Made by a program: the position numbers and the translations under genes | Part shown: piece by piece, positions 8,255 to 18,506 of the stretch | Layout of the letters: every line of letters begins with the position of its first letter | Numbering within the stretch: position 1 is the first letter of the stretch | NCBI GenBank assembly: GCA_023393525.1 | Contig: JAEWKZ010000094.1 | Coordinates: 1-30,355 of the forward strand | Origin: Pseudomonadota bacterium | GTDB lineage: Bacteria > Desulfobacterota > Desulfovibrionia > Desulfovibrionales > Desulfomicrobiaceae | Length of the DNA stretch: 30,355 nt | Direction: 5' to 3' | The notes under the pieces: model-generated | The model's database searches: none | The model's input: only the letters and a program-made list of their open reading frames with translations | What the model was told of the DNA's origin: nothing

Positions 8255-8914
8255 ATGGGCGTATTCACCAGATTTAAAGACATTATCGGTTCCAATATCA
8301 ATTCCATGCTGGACAGGGCCGAAGAGCCGGAAAAGATGATCCGGCTCATGATCCAGGAAATGGAAGAGACCTCGGTGGAGCTCAAGGCCGCCTGCGCCGG
8401 GCTCATGGCCGATCAGAAGCGCATCGCCCGCGAATTTTCGCAGGTCGGCGAACGCGCGGAACTCTGGAGCAACAGGGCCAGGCTTGCCATGGAAAAGGGA
8501 CGGGAAGACCTGGCCCGGGAGGCGCTCCTCGAAAAACTGAACGCCCAACGCCAGAGCGAGGGGCTGGAACGGGAGCGGGACCGTTTCGCGGTGCTCATCG
8601 AACAGGCCCGTGAAGACATCGAGCAGCTCGAAGCCAAGCTCGAATCGGCCAAGGAGCGCCAGCGCAGCCTGGCCAAGCGCCATGTGCGGGCGGACCAGCG
8701 CATTAAGGCCCGCTCCAATGTCTCGCGGGTCCAGTCCAATGACGTGATGATGCGTTTCGATCAGTTCGAGCAGCGCATCGAGCGCATGGAAGCCGAGGCC
8801 GAACTGGCCGCGCCGCGCCAGAACCGGAACCTGGAACAGGAATTCGCCCTGCTTGAGGGCGGCGACGAAATCGAAGAACAGCTCGCCTCCATGCGTTCCG
8901 CCGCCAGGAAATAG
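8255..8914 (+). CDS. pspA: Phage shock protein A (PspA/IM30 family)
   Basis: This peripheral inner-membrane protein polymerises on stressed membranes to limit proton leak, and in enterobacteria it inhibits PspF. The 219-aa length is normal. The N-terminal amphipathic helix MGVFTRFKDIIGSNINSMLD is followed by the family segment DRAEEPEKMIRLMIQEMEET, then long heptad-rich helices to about residue 185 and a short C-terminal helix. GGAGG (8245-8249) lies 5 bases before the ATG. It is the first gene behind the sigma-54 promoter, with pspB and pspC following on the same strand. Confidence 0.96.
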   Translation: MGVFTRFKDIIGSNINSMLDRAEEPEKMIRLMIQEMEETSVELKAACAGLMADQKRIAREFSQVGERAELWSNRARLAMEKGREDLAREALLEKLNAQRQSEGLERERDRFAVLIEQAREDIEQLEAKLESAKERQRSLAKRHVRADQRIKARSNVSRVQSNDVMMRFDQFEQRIERMEAEAELAAPRQNRNLEQEFALLEGGDEIEEQLASMRSAARK

Positions 8915-8982
8915 CGCAGCTGAAAATTTGTTTGGCGACCGCCCAAGCCTCGGCTATGCGGAGACAAACAGGGAGAAGACGC

Positions 8983-9213
8983 ATGGAACATTTTTTCGGC
9001 TTCATATTCGTGCTCATGACCGCCGGAATTCTGCTGGTCGGCGCGGTGATCTTCGGCTTCATCAAGATGTTCACCAAGTCCGGCGAGGTCAACGTGGCCC
9101 GGGAAGCGCAGATGATTCAGGAGATCTATAACGGCATGTCGCGCATGGAAGAGCGCATCGAGGCGCTGGAAACCATCCTCCTGGAAAAGGACGGCAAGGA
9201 GAGAAGATCGTGA
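8983..9213 (+). CDS. pspB: Envelope stress protein PspB-like
   Basis: This is a small inner-membrane protein of 76 residues (E. coli PspB has 74). One membrane helix (FFGFIFVLMTAGILLVGAVI, about 4-23) is followed by a cytoplasmic coiled coil. The segment MSRMEERIEALETILLEKD (52-70) matches the PspB pattern around RMRERIQALESIL. Together with PspC it is thought to pull PspA off PspF under stress. ATG 8983 is chosen over an ATG at 8932 because GGGAGA (8971-8976) precedes it and the hydrophobic segment starts at once. The stop overlaps the pspC GTG in GTGA. Confidence 0.85.
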   Translation: MEHFFGFIFVLMTAGILLVGAVIFGFIKMFTKSGEVNVAREAQMIQEIYNGMSRMEERIEALETILLEKDGKERRS

Positions 9214-9653
9214 GAGCTTTCGGACGCGGCAATGGCCGCATGCGTGGCGGCGGATATCAAGGATCGCGCTGGAGGCGGCCCATGGAGGAGCAGCGCGGCC
9301 TCTACCGGGCCCGGAACGGGGTTTTTCTGGGCGTGTGCAAGGGCATCGCCCAATACTTCGACTTCTCTCCCGGAGCGGTGCGGGCCGTCATCGTCCTGCT
9401 CTTTCTGGTCACCGGCGTCTGGCCGGTGGGGCTCTTGTACCTCATCGCGGCCATGGTCATGAAGATGGAGCCGGTGGTGCCCTTCGACGGCCCTGCGGAC
9501 CAGGAATTCTACAATTCCTACACCAGCTCCCGGGCCGGGGCCCTGGAGCGCATCAAACGCAAATTCGACAGCCTGGACCGCAGGCTCCGGCGCATGGAAG
9601 ACGTGGTCACCAGCCGCGATTTCGAATGGGAACGCCGCATGCGCAACTCATAG
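9210..9653 (+). CDS. pspC: PspC-domain envelope stress protein
   Basis: The 147-residue protein has a basic N-terminal tail (GRGNGRMRGGGYQGSRWRR), the PspC domain from about 30 (GLYRARNGVFLGVCKGIAQYFD) with a membrane segment at about 56-84, and a cytoplasmic helical C terminus (ERIKRKFDSLDRRLRRMED). It starts with GTG at 9210, overlapping the pspB TGA by 3 bases, which implies translational coupling. The glycine/arginine-rich front is longer than in enterobacterial PspC. Its TAG stop is also the first triplet of a dispersed repeat (9651-9690). Confidence 0.88.
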   Translation: MRAFGRGNGRMRGGGYQGSRWRRPMEEQRGLYRARNGVFLGVCKGIAQYFDFSPGAVRAVIVLLFLVTGVWPVGLLYLIAAMVMKMEPVVPFDGPADQEFYNSYTSSRAGALERIKRKFDSLDRRLRRMEDVVTSRDFEWERRMRNS

Positions 9654-9690
9654 CAGTCCGTTGAAAAACGGCAATCTGCTGCGTCAGCGA
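9651..9690 (+). repeat. Partial copy of the dispersed GTTGAAAAAC repeat
   Basis: These 40 bases match the reverse complement of the right end of the element at 21417-21554 plus its flank, at 37 of 40 positions. The core CCGTTGAAAAACGG (9658-9671) is itself a small hairpin with a GAAA loop. The match starts at the pspC stop codon and stops at CAGCGA, where the complete element continues into its inner palindrome. Confidence 0.8.
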
Positions 9691-9708
9691 CCGCCAGACA
9701 ATCCGTCA

Positions 9709-11286
9709 TTATCCTGGCGCCTGGGCTGCCTTGAGGGAATGCCCTCGCGCCAGGATCTCGTAAAAACAGTCATCCAGCGCCTGATCCGTGTCGATGGTGA
9801 CGCGGACGCCGGCAGTCTCCTGGCCCAGCGGCTCGAAACCGGCGATCATGTCCTCGAAATGGATCAGCCGCGCATCCGACTCCCCTGCCGCGCTCTCGCG
9901 CTGCGCAAGCCTCGCCCTGATAGTCTGCGGATCGCAGACGCATTCGACAAAAATCAGCCCCGCCTTCTGATCCTTTGCCAGAAGGCTTGCCGACTCCCTC
10001 CACTGCGCCTTGGAGAACGTCGCGTCCAGCACCACGGAGCGCCCTTTCTTGAGCTCGTCCTGGGCCAGGTTGAACAGCCCCGCGTAGACGCGGCTGCGCA
10101 GCACGGGCCGATACGCCCCCGCATCAAAGGCAACCACGCCGTCATGAGGAAAATCCGGCTCCCGCTTTCTGACGGCGTCCGAGGCGAACAGGGGCATGAA
10201 CAGCGCCCTGGCCACCAGGCGTGCCAGGGTCGATTTTCCCGACGCGGGCAAGCCGCAGAAGACCCACAGCACCGGCCTGCCAAAAGACACGGCATAGCGG
10301 CAGGCCTGGTCCAGATAGCCGCGAATCTCTTCTTTCACGGCGTTCCGGTCCGCAGCGTGCTCCAGGGAAAAACAGGCCACCTTGAGGCGCACCGTGGCGC
10401 GATAGGCGGCGTAAAAATCCATGAGCGCGTACACCTCCGGATCGCTTGCGGCCATGGCGTAAGCCCGCAGCAGCGACCGTCCCGCATCCGCATGCCCCAG
10501 GCGGTCCAGATCCATGATCAGAAAGGCCAGATCAAGGGCGCAGTCGCCGTACCTGAAACGCTCGTTGAACTCGATGCAGTCGATGACCTGCACCCCGTGG
10601 TGAAAATAGACATGCTCGGCCCGCAGGTCTCCGTGCCCGTCGCTGATGCGGCCCTCCCGCACCCGGTGCGTGAACAGCTCGGCATGGTTGTTTGCAAACG
10701 AGCGGCAGACCTGCCGGAAAAACTCCCATTTCCGCGCATCGAGCAAATCCTGCGCAAAGGGCCGGATCTGCGTGAAATTCTCCTCCATGTTGAAGCGGAT
10801 ATGCTCAGCATCGCCGTACGCGTCGATGCCCTGCCCGCGCTGGGCCCTTGCGTGGAAAGCGGCCAAGGTTTCGCCAAGACTTGAAATATCCGCACCAGTC
10901 ACAGCCCCCTCGCGCAGCAGGGCCTCAAGGCTGGCCTCATCCGGCAATCGCCGCATCTTCACGGCGTATTCAAGCGCGCCTTCCACAGGGCCGAAACACA
11001 GGCCATTCCCCCCTTCGTGAATGCCCATCACCTCATGATACACGTCAAAGCTCAAGCGCTGATTGAGCCTCACTTCCTGCATGCAAAAATGCAGACGGCG
11101 GGCGGAATCGCGAAAGTCGAGAAACCCCAGGTTCTTGTGTTTCTTGAGTTTGTAGACCCACTCTCCGGCCAGAAAGACGACGGAAATATGGGTCTCCCGG
11201 CGTTCGACGCCGGGGGCGGGATGCGGATAAAAAGCGGGTTCGGACATGGCCCGGCAAATGTCCTCGAATCGTTGGGCGGATTTCAT
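9709..11286 (-). CDS. Bifunctional phosphotransferase-fold / P-loop kinase protein
   Basis: This 525-residue protein joins two kinase-like domains. Residues ~1-325 resemble an aminoglycoside-phosphotransferase (eukaryotic-kinase-like) fold, with a catalytic-loop motif DGHGDLRAEHV (H218, D220) and a metal-site motif IDCIEF (D236). Residues ~338-515 are a P-loop domain with Walker A GLPASGKST (345-353), of the zeta-toxin/polynucleotide-kinase-like AAA_33 type. The fusion is a known conserved family in Proteobacteria with no established substrate, so antibiotic resistance should not be assumed. ATG 11286 is chosen because GGAG lies 8 bases upstream; an in-frame GTG at 11325 would add 13 unconserved residues. 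It is divergent from the hybrid kinase gene. Confidence 0.88.
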   Translation of the reverse strand: MKSAQRFEDICRAMSEPAFYPHPAPGVERRETHISVVFLAGEWVYKLKKHKNLGFLDFRDSARRLHFCMQEVRLNQRLSFDVYHEVMGIHEGGNGLCFGPVEGALEYAVKMRRLPDEASLEALLREGAVTGADISSLGETLAAFHARAQRGQGIDAYGDAEHIRFNMEENFTQIRPFAQDLLDARKWEFFRQVCRSFANNHAELFTHRVREGRISDGHGDLRAEHVYFHHGVQVIDCIEFNERFRYGDCALDLAFLIMDLDRLGHADAGRSLLRAYAMAASDPEVYALMDFYAAYRATVRLKVACFSLEHAADRNAVKEEIRGYLDQACRYAVSFGRPVLWVFCGLPASGKSTLARLVARALFMPLFASDAVRKREPDFPHDGVVAFDAGAYRPVLRSRVYAGLFNLAQDELKKGRSVVLDATFSKAQWRESASLLAKDQKAGLIFVECVCDPQTIRARLAQRESAAGESDARLIHFEDMIAGFEPLGQETAGVRVTIDTDQALDDCFYEILARGHSLKAAQAPG

Positions 11287-11340
11287 GATGGGCGCTCCGT
11301 CATGGTTGTGCCCAAGCGCTACCACTTCCGTCGCCTCGTG

Positions 11341-11393
11341 TCATGCCGTGTCCCGAGTCCCATTCCGGACTCCGATGCGGCATGAAGTTTTTT
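11341..11393 (+). terminator. Two-step hairpin with T-run in the leader of the hybrid kinase gene
   Basis: TCATGCCG (11341-11348) pairs with CGGCATGA (11378-11385). Inside it GAGTCC (11355-11360) pairs with GGACTC (11367-11372). TTTTTT follows at 11388-11393. This has the form of an intrinsic terminator read on the + strand, yet no + strand gene lies just upstream and the kinase starts 105 bases downstream. It could be an attenuator of the kinase transcript or the end of a short RNA. Confidence 0.55.
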
Positions 11394-11497
11394 GGGGTGG
11401 TCTGTTCCAAAATTTGCTGCTAGTGATGCGAACACGCGATGCCCACGTGTCCCGTAAGCAGAGCACATCCGTAAACGCCACGCATAACGGAGCTTCA

Positions 11498-14626
<3,129 letters not shown>

Positions 14627-14665
14627 GGTTGAGCATCGGCCCGCTCAGACCGCCCCGGCGACGCG

Positions 14666-15091
14666 TCATCTGGTGAAAAAATCCGGGTTGTCGGGCACCC
14701 GGCGCGGGCGGCGGTTCTCGTCCACGGCCACGTAGCGGAACACTCCTTCGGTCACCAGCTCGCGCTGGGCCTCGTATGCGCCGACCAGTTGCCGCGCCCA
14801 GACCTCAAGCTTGATGTCCATGGACGAATTGCCCACATGCAGAAGCTCCGCATGCACGCAGATGGTGTCGCCCATGCGCACCGGCTTGTCGAAGCTCATC
14901 TTCTCCACGCTGACCGTCACGGTCCGCCCCCTGGAAATCTCCGAGGCCATGAGCCCCCCGGCCACATCCATCTGGGCCAGAATCCAGCCGCCGAAAATGT
15001 CTCCGCTGGGATTGGTGTCCCTGGGCATGGCCAGGGTGCGCAGAACCAGCAATCCACGGGGCTGTCGTCCGACATTCTCTTCCAACTTCAT
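14666..15091 (-). CDS. YciA-like acyl-CoA thioesterase (hotdog fold)
   Basis: This 141-residue hotdog-fold thioesterase of the YciA/BACH type hydrolyses acyl-CoA to free acid and CoA. The active-site region is TLAMPRDTNPSGDIFGGWIL, with the Asn/Asp-bearing segment and the long hotdog helix (WILAQMDVAGGLMA). The second strand pattern (VSVEKMSFDKPVRMGDTI) is typical. AGGAG lies 7 bases before the ATG. It is convergent with the hybrid kinase gene (39 bases between stops). Chain-length preference cannot be read from the sequence. Confidence 0.9.
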   Translation of the reverse strand: MKLEENVGRQPRGLLVLRTLAMPRDTNPSGDIFGGWILAQMDVAGGLMASEISRGRTVTVSVEKMSFDKPVRMGDTICVHAELLHVGNSSMDIKLEVWARQLVGAYEAQRELVTEGVFRYVAVDENRRPRRVPDNPDFFTR

Positions 15092-15213
15092 CGTGCGCTC
15101 CTGTACGGCGACCGGCGTGAAGCCTGGTCAGCGTCGTGTTGATGCCTTTGCGTCGCGGCAGGCCGACTGTCGCTCGCGCTCGCCCCGGTGTTCCTGAATC
15201 TTGGCACAGTCTT
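15092..15213. other. Upstream region of the thioesterase gene, no gene seen
   Basis: This stretch should contain the minus-strand promoter of the thioesterase gene, but I see no convincing -35/-10 pair. The open frames here lack coding character. Confidence 0.4.
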
Positions 15214-15332
15214 GTGGACTGTCATGCATTTCCGGGCTTTTTGCAACATGCCAGATCTGCTCCGCGCCTGCTCGCCGATGGCCAGGGCAGACCGGCTATA
15301 CGATCCGAGCGTTTCACATCATGACAGTCCAC
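15214..15332. repeat. 119-bp unit bounded by 13-bp perfect inverted repeats
   Basis: GTGGACTGTCATG (15214-15226) is the exact complement of CATGACAGTCCAC (15320-15332). The 93 bases between them hold no gene. The size and ends resemble a small non-autonomous element or a decayed insertion, but no target duplication is evident. Confidence 0.55.
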
Positions 15333-15333
15333 G

Positions 15334-15380
15334 AAAAAGCGCCAAGAAGACACTTTCGTCAGCTTGGCGCTCTTTTTTTT
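15334..15380. terminator. Bidirectional terminator after lutC
   Basis: AGCGCCAAG (15338-15346) pairs with CTTGGCGCT (15363-15371). There is an A-run before it (15334-15338, giving T on the minus strand) and T8 after it (15373-15380). On the minus strand it ends lutABC, whose last gene stops at 15417. Confidence 0.85.
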
Positions 15381-15416
15381 GAACGTACAGAATGCGCTCT
15401 GAAGCGAACGCGAATA

Positions 15417-16124
15417 TCAGGAAGCGACCAGGAAGAGATGCATCTCGCGCGGGCCGTGCGCCCCGTGCACCAGGGTGGCCTCGATGTCGGCGGTCTTGCT
15501 CGGGCCGGTGATGATGCTCACGTTGGACGGCAGGTCCATGGCGCCGAGAATGGAGAGCATCTGCCGGTAGGAGGCCAGCATGCGGCTGCGGGGAACCACG
15601 GCGATGTGGATGGACGGCACCAGCGACACGGACCGCGCCCGGCCACGGCCGCCGAGGAGCACCAGCGAGGCCGTGTCGGCCAGGAGGTAGTCGGCGGTGG
15701 TGATCCCGATGTAGGAGGCGATGACCTCGCGCCGGAACTCCTCGCGCTCGGACTGGCTGAAGGAGTCCGCGCCCGGTACCGACTTGACGGCCATCTCGGC
15801 GCCCAGACGCCCTTCAAGGCCCAGTCCATCGAGAAGGGGGTCGCTCCAGCGCATGATCTGCTTCACGGTGCCCCATTCCGGGTCGCGTTCCCGGGCCAGG
15901 GAGGCGATGGCCTCGCCGCAGGCATCCAGATCCGGGCACTCGTGCACCCGCAGATTGAGCGCCTTGGCCTCGATGCGGATGCTCTCCATCCAGCCGTCCC
16001 GCTCCGTGGCCTTGGCCTCCGCGCAATGCACAAAATCGTCGCTCTTGGCAAAGACCAGCGTGTCGCGTCCGTCATTGGCCCGCACTCCCAGCGCCTGCCG
16101 AACCCGTTCAATGATGCGGCTCAT
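15417..16124 (-). CDS. lutC: LutC-type LUD domain protein
   Basis: This 235-residue protein with a LUD domain is the third subunit of the LutABC (LldEFG) L-lactate oxidation complex. The family core is visible in the C-terminal half: SYIGITTADYLLADTASLVLL (20 residues around 135-155), PSIHIAVV, and SIITGPSKTADIEATLVHGAHGP near the end, the last being the most diagnostic segment. Its ATG overlaps the lutB TGA by 4 bases, with AAGGAGG 5 bases upstream, so it is coupled to lutB. It has no Fe-S cysteine motif, as expected. Confidence 0.92.
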   Translation of the reverse strand: MSRIIERVRQALGVRANDGRDTLVFAKSDDFVHCAEAKATERDGWMESIRIEAKALNLRVHECPDLDACGEAIASLARERDPEWGTVKQIMRWSDPLLDGLGLEGRLGAEMAVKSVPGADSFSQSEREEFRREVIASYIGITTADYLLADTASLVLLGGRGRARSVSLVPSIHIAVVPRSRMLASYRQMLSILGAMDLPSNVSIITGPSKTADIEATLVHGAHGPREMHLFLVAS

Positions 16125-17566
16125 GCGTCCCTCCTTGCCGTGTCCCGACGCGCCCAGCGCCGGGCAAAGCTTTTCTTGGCCAGAGGCGGAAAATCGCGCC
16201 CCCTGGTCCAGCCGCCAAGCTGTCCGGGCAGGCGGCTGATCCAGCCGTTTTTACGGGGCAGCAATTTCTGACAAAAACCGGCCACAAGGCTCATGGCGTC
16301 GTACATGCGCCGATGCCGCATGAGCACCGACCAGGCGCCGAAAGCCAGCTTTGCGGACAGGCTCTGGGGGCGCACGTTCCAGCGCGCATCGCCATTGGCC
16401 AATTTGTAGCGCAGCAGCGAGAGCATGCGCGGCAGGTCGTTGTCCACCGGGCAGACCTGCTTGCAGGCCCCGCACAGGGTTTCGCCCTGGCAAAGATGGT
16501 GGCAGTCGTTGATGCCCTGGGTCAGGGGCGTGAAGACCGCGCCGATGGGACCGCAATAGGGCGAGCCGTAGCTGTGGCCGCCGATGGCCATGTAGACCGG
16601 GCAGACGTTGAGACACCCGCCGCAGCGCACGCAATGCAGCACCTCGCGGAAATCCGGATCGGCCAGGATGCGGCTGCGGCCGTTGTCCACCAGCACCAGG
16701 TGGAATTCCTCCGGCCCGTCGGGTTCCTCGTCCAGGCGCGGCCCGCCCACGTAGCTGACGTAGGTGGAGATCTTCTGTCCGGCGGCGGCGCGGGTCAGCA
16801 TGCGCAGGAGGATATCGTGGTCTTCGAGGGTGGCGGCGATCTTCTCGATGCCCAGCAGCACGACGTGCACCCTGGGCATGGTCGTGGCCATGCGGATGTT
16901 GCCCTCGTTGGAGACGATGGTCACGTGCCCTGTCTCGGCGCAGGCGGTGTTGCCGCCGGAGATGCCCATGTCGGCGCCCAGCATCTTCTCGCGCAGGGTC
17001 TTGCGCGCCATGGCGGTCAGGGTCGGCGGGTCATCCGTGTAGGGCTCGCCCAGTTTTTCGGCGAAAAGCTCGCCGACCTGCTCGCGGGTGTAATGGATGG
17101 CCGGGGCGATGATGTGCGAGGGCGCTTCGCCCTTGAGCTGCACGATGTATTCGCCAAGGTCCGTCTCCACGGTCTCGATGCCGGCGGCTTCAAGCGCGTC
17201 GTTGAGATGGATCTCCTCGCTGAGCATGGACTTGCCCTTGACCACGCGGCGGACCTGAAACCGTTTGGCCACGCCCAGGCAGTATTCCACGGCATCGGCG
17301 CCGGTTTCGGCCAAATGGACATGCCCGCCCCTGGCCCGGATGTTCGTAGCCAGGGTTTCAAGCACCACGTCCAGATTGTCCACGACCTTGCGCCGCACGG
17401 CCTTGGCGGCCTGACGCGAACCTTCCCCGGTAGGAAGCTGGTTGTAGAGATTCACGGCCTTGCGTCCGATCTTGTCACGCATCATGGCCAAGGCCCGGTG
17501 CAGCTGCTTGTCCTGCACGGCCTTGGCGGCCAATTCCCGGTATTTCAGAGGGCTCTGGTTCAGCAT
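16121..17566 (-). CDS. lutB: LutB-type iron-sulfur LUD protein
   Basis: At 481 residues this is the large Fe-S subunit of the LutABC lactate oxidation system. The N-terminal LUD domain (about 60-300) includes ARGGHVHLAETGADAVEYCL and ADMGISGGNTACAETGHV. Two [4Fe-4S] motifs follow: CVRCGGCLNVCPVY and CHHLCQGETLCGACKQVCPV. The C-terminal ~90 residues (after RWNVRPQ) are the LutB C-terminal region. The protein would pass electrons from lactate oxidation toward membrane carriers. The ATG is one base past the lutA stop codon, with GGAGG inside the lutA end, so translation is coupled at both borders. Confidence 0.95.
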   Translation of the reverse strand: MLNQSPLKYRELAAKAVQDKQLHRALAMMRDKIGRKAVNLYNQLPTGEGSRQAAKAVRRKVVDNLDVVLETLATNIRARGGHVHLAETGADAVEYCLGVAKRFQVRRVVKGKSMLSEEIHLNDALEAAGIETVETDLGEYIVQLKGEAPSHIIAPAIHYTREQVGELFAEKLGEPYTDDPPTLTAMARKTLREKMLGADMGISGGNTACAETGHVTIVSNEGNIRMATTMPRVHVVLLGIEKIAATLEDHDILLRMLTRAAAGQKISTYVSYVGGPRLDEEPDGPEEFHLVLVDNGRSRILADPDFREVLHCVRCGGCLNVCPVYMAIGGHSYGSPYCGPIGAVFTPLTQGINDCHHLCQGETLCGACKQVCPVDNDLPRMLSLLRYKLANGDARWNVRPQSLSAKLAFGAWSVLMRHRRMYDAMSLVAGFCQKLLPRKNGWISRLPGQLGGWTRGRDFPPLAKKSFARRWARRDTARRDA

Positions 17567-17567
17567 C

Positions 17568-18302
17568 CTAGTCCTCCCCGGCCAGGATTTCGGCGATATG
17601 ATGCACGCTGATGGGCAGCTCGCGGCGGCGGATCATGCCCTGCATGTGCAGGAGGCAGCCCATGTCGCACCCCACCACCGCGCCCGTGCCCGCGGCCTGG
17701 ATATTGGCCAGCTTGGTTTCAAGCAGGGCCTCGGAAATTTCCGGATATTTGGCCGAAAACGTGCCGCCGAACCCGCAGCATTCATCGGAGCGGGTCATCT
17801 CGACAAGCGTGAGCCCGCGCACCTCGGAAAGAAGCGCCCGGGGCTGGTCCTTGACGCCGAGGCCGCGCAGCAGGTGGCAGGAATCGTGGTAGGTGACCTC
17901 CCCGTTCCAGGTCGCGCCGACATCGGTCACGCCCAGCGCGTCGACCAGAAATTCGGTGAACTCGAAGGTCTTGGCGGCCACCCTTTTGGCGCGTTCAAGC
18001 CGGCGGGGATCCTTGGCAAAAAGTTCCATGTAATGATGCCGGACCATGTTCACGCACGATCCCGAAGGGCAGACGATGACCTCGGCGTGTTCGAACACAT
18101 CCAGATAATGCAGGGCCAGCCGCGCCGCCTCGTCGCAATATCCGGCGTTGAAGGCGGGCTGTCCGCAGCAGGTCTGGTCCGGGGGGTAGTCGAGGATGAG
18201 GCCCTGGCGCTCCAGCACCTTGACCATGGCTTCGCCGACTTCGGGAAAACAGGAATCCACTATGCACTGGATGAACAGGGTCACCCTTTTTGGTTTGGTC
18301 AT
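17568..18302 (-). CDS. lutA: LutA-type CCG-domain oxidoreductase subunit
   Basis: This 244-residue protein of the GlcF/LutA family has two cysteine-rich CCG domains. The first pair of motifs is CIVDSCFPEVG and CCGQPAFNAGY, the second CPSGSCVNMVRHHY and CCGFGGTFSAKYPEIS. These domains bind an unusual Fe-S cluster in related heterodisulfide reductase subunits. It is first in lutABC, with GAGG 7 bases before the ATG. No lutR, lldR or lactate permease gene lies beside it, so its regulator and transporter must be elsewhere. Confidence 0.95.
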   Translation of the reverse strand: MTKPKRVTLFIQCIVDSCFPEVGEAMVKVLERQGLILDYPPDQTCCGQPAFNAGYCDEAARLALHYLDVFEHAEVIVCPSGSCVNMVRHHYMELFAKDPRRLERAKRVAAKTFEFTEFLVDALGVTDVGATWNGEVTYHDSCHLLRGLGVKDQPRALLSEVRGLTLVEMTRSDECCGFGGTFSAKYPEISEALLETKLANIQAAGTGAVVGCDMGCLLHMQGMIRRRELPISVHHIAEILAGED

Positions 18303-18403
18303 TCAAACACCTCACAGGAGTGGCCGCGCCGGTCAACAACCGCGATGGCGGCGCTCCGGCGCCAACCGAAGCTCTTGCTTAAAATCAGTAACGCATTCCG
18401 GAA

Positions 18404-18419
18404 CCGGTTGAAAAACCGG
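18404..18419. promoter_or_regulatory. Perfect dyad upstream of lutA
   Basis: CCGGTT-GAAA-AACCGG is a perfect 6-bp dyad about 100 bases before the lutA start. It could be an operator or an RNA hairpin with a GAAA tetraloop in the leader. Its centre resembles the CCGTTGAAAAACGG end of the dispersed repeat, which may be coincidence. Confidence 0.4.
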
Positions 18420-18458
18420 GATGCCGAAGGCGTCGGGACCCGGCACTGTCCGCACAGG

Positions 18459-18485
18459 CGCGGATGGCACGACCCGACATCCGCG
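18459..18485 (-). terminator. GC-rich hairpin after the DapB-like gene
   Basis: CGCGGATG (18459-18466) pairs perfectly with CATCCGCG (18478-18485) around an 11-base loop, 21 bases past the stop at 18507. There is no T-run, so it may be only a transcript-end stabilising hairpin. Confidence 0.4.
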
Positions 18486-18506
18486 TCACGCCAAGACCTT
18501 GCCATC

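Noticed and set aside
9709..11286. Label as an antibiotic (aminoglycoside) resistance gene
   Set aside because: The N-terminal domain shares only the fold and HGD motif; the fusion to a P-loop kinase belongs to a separate uncharacterised family.
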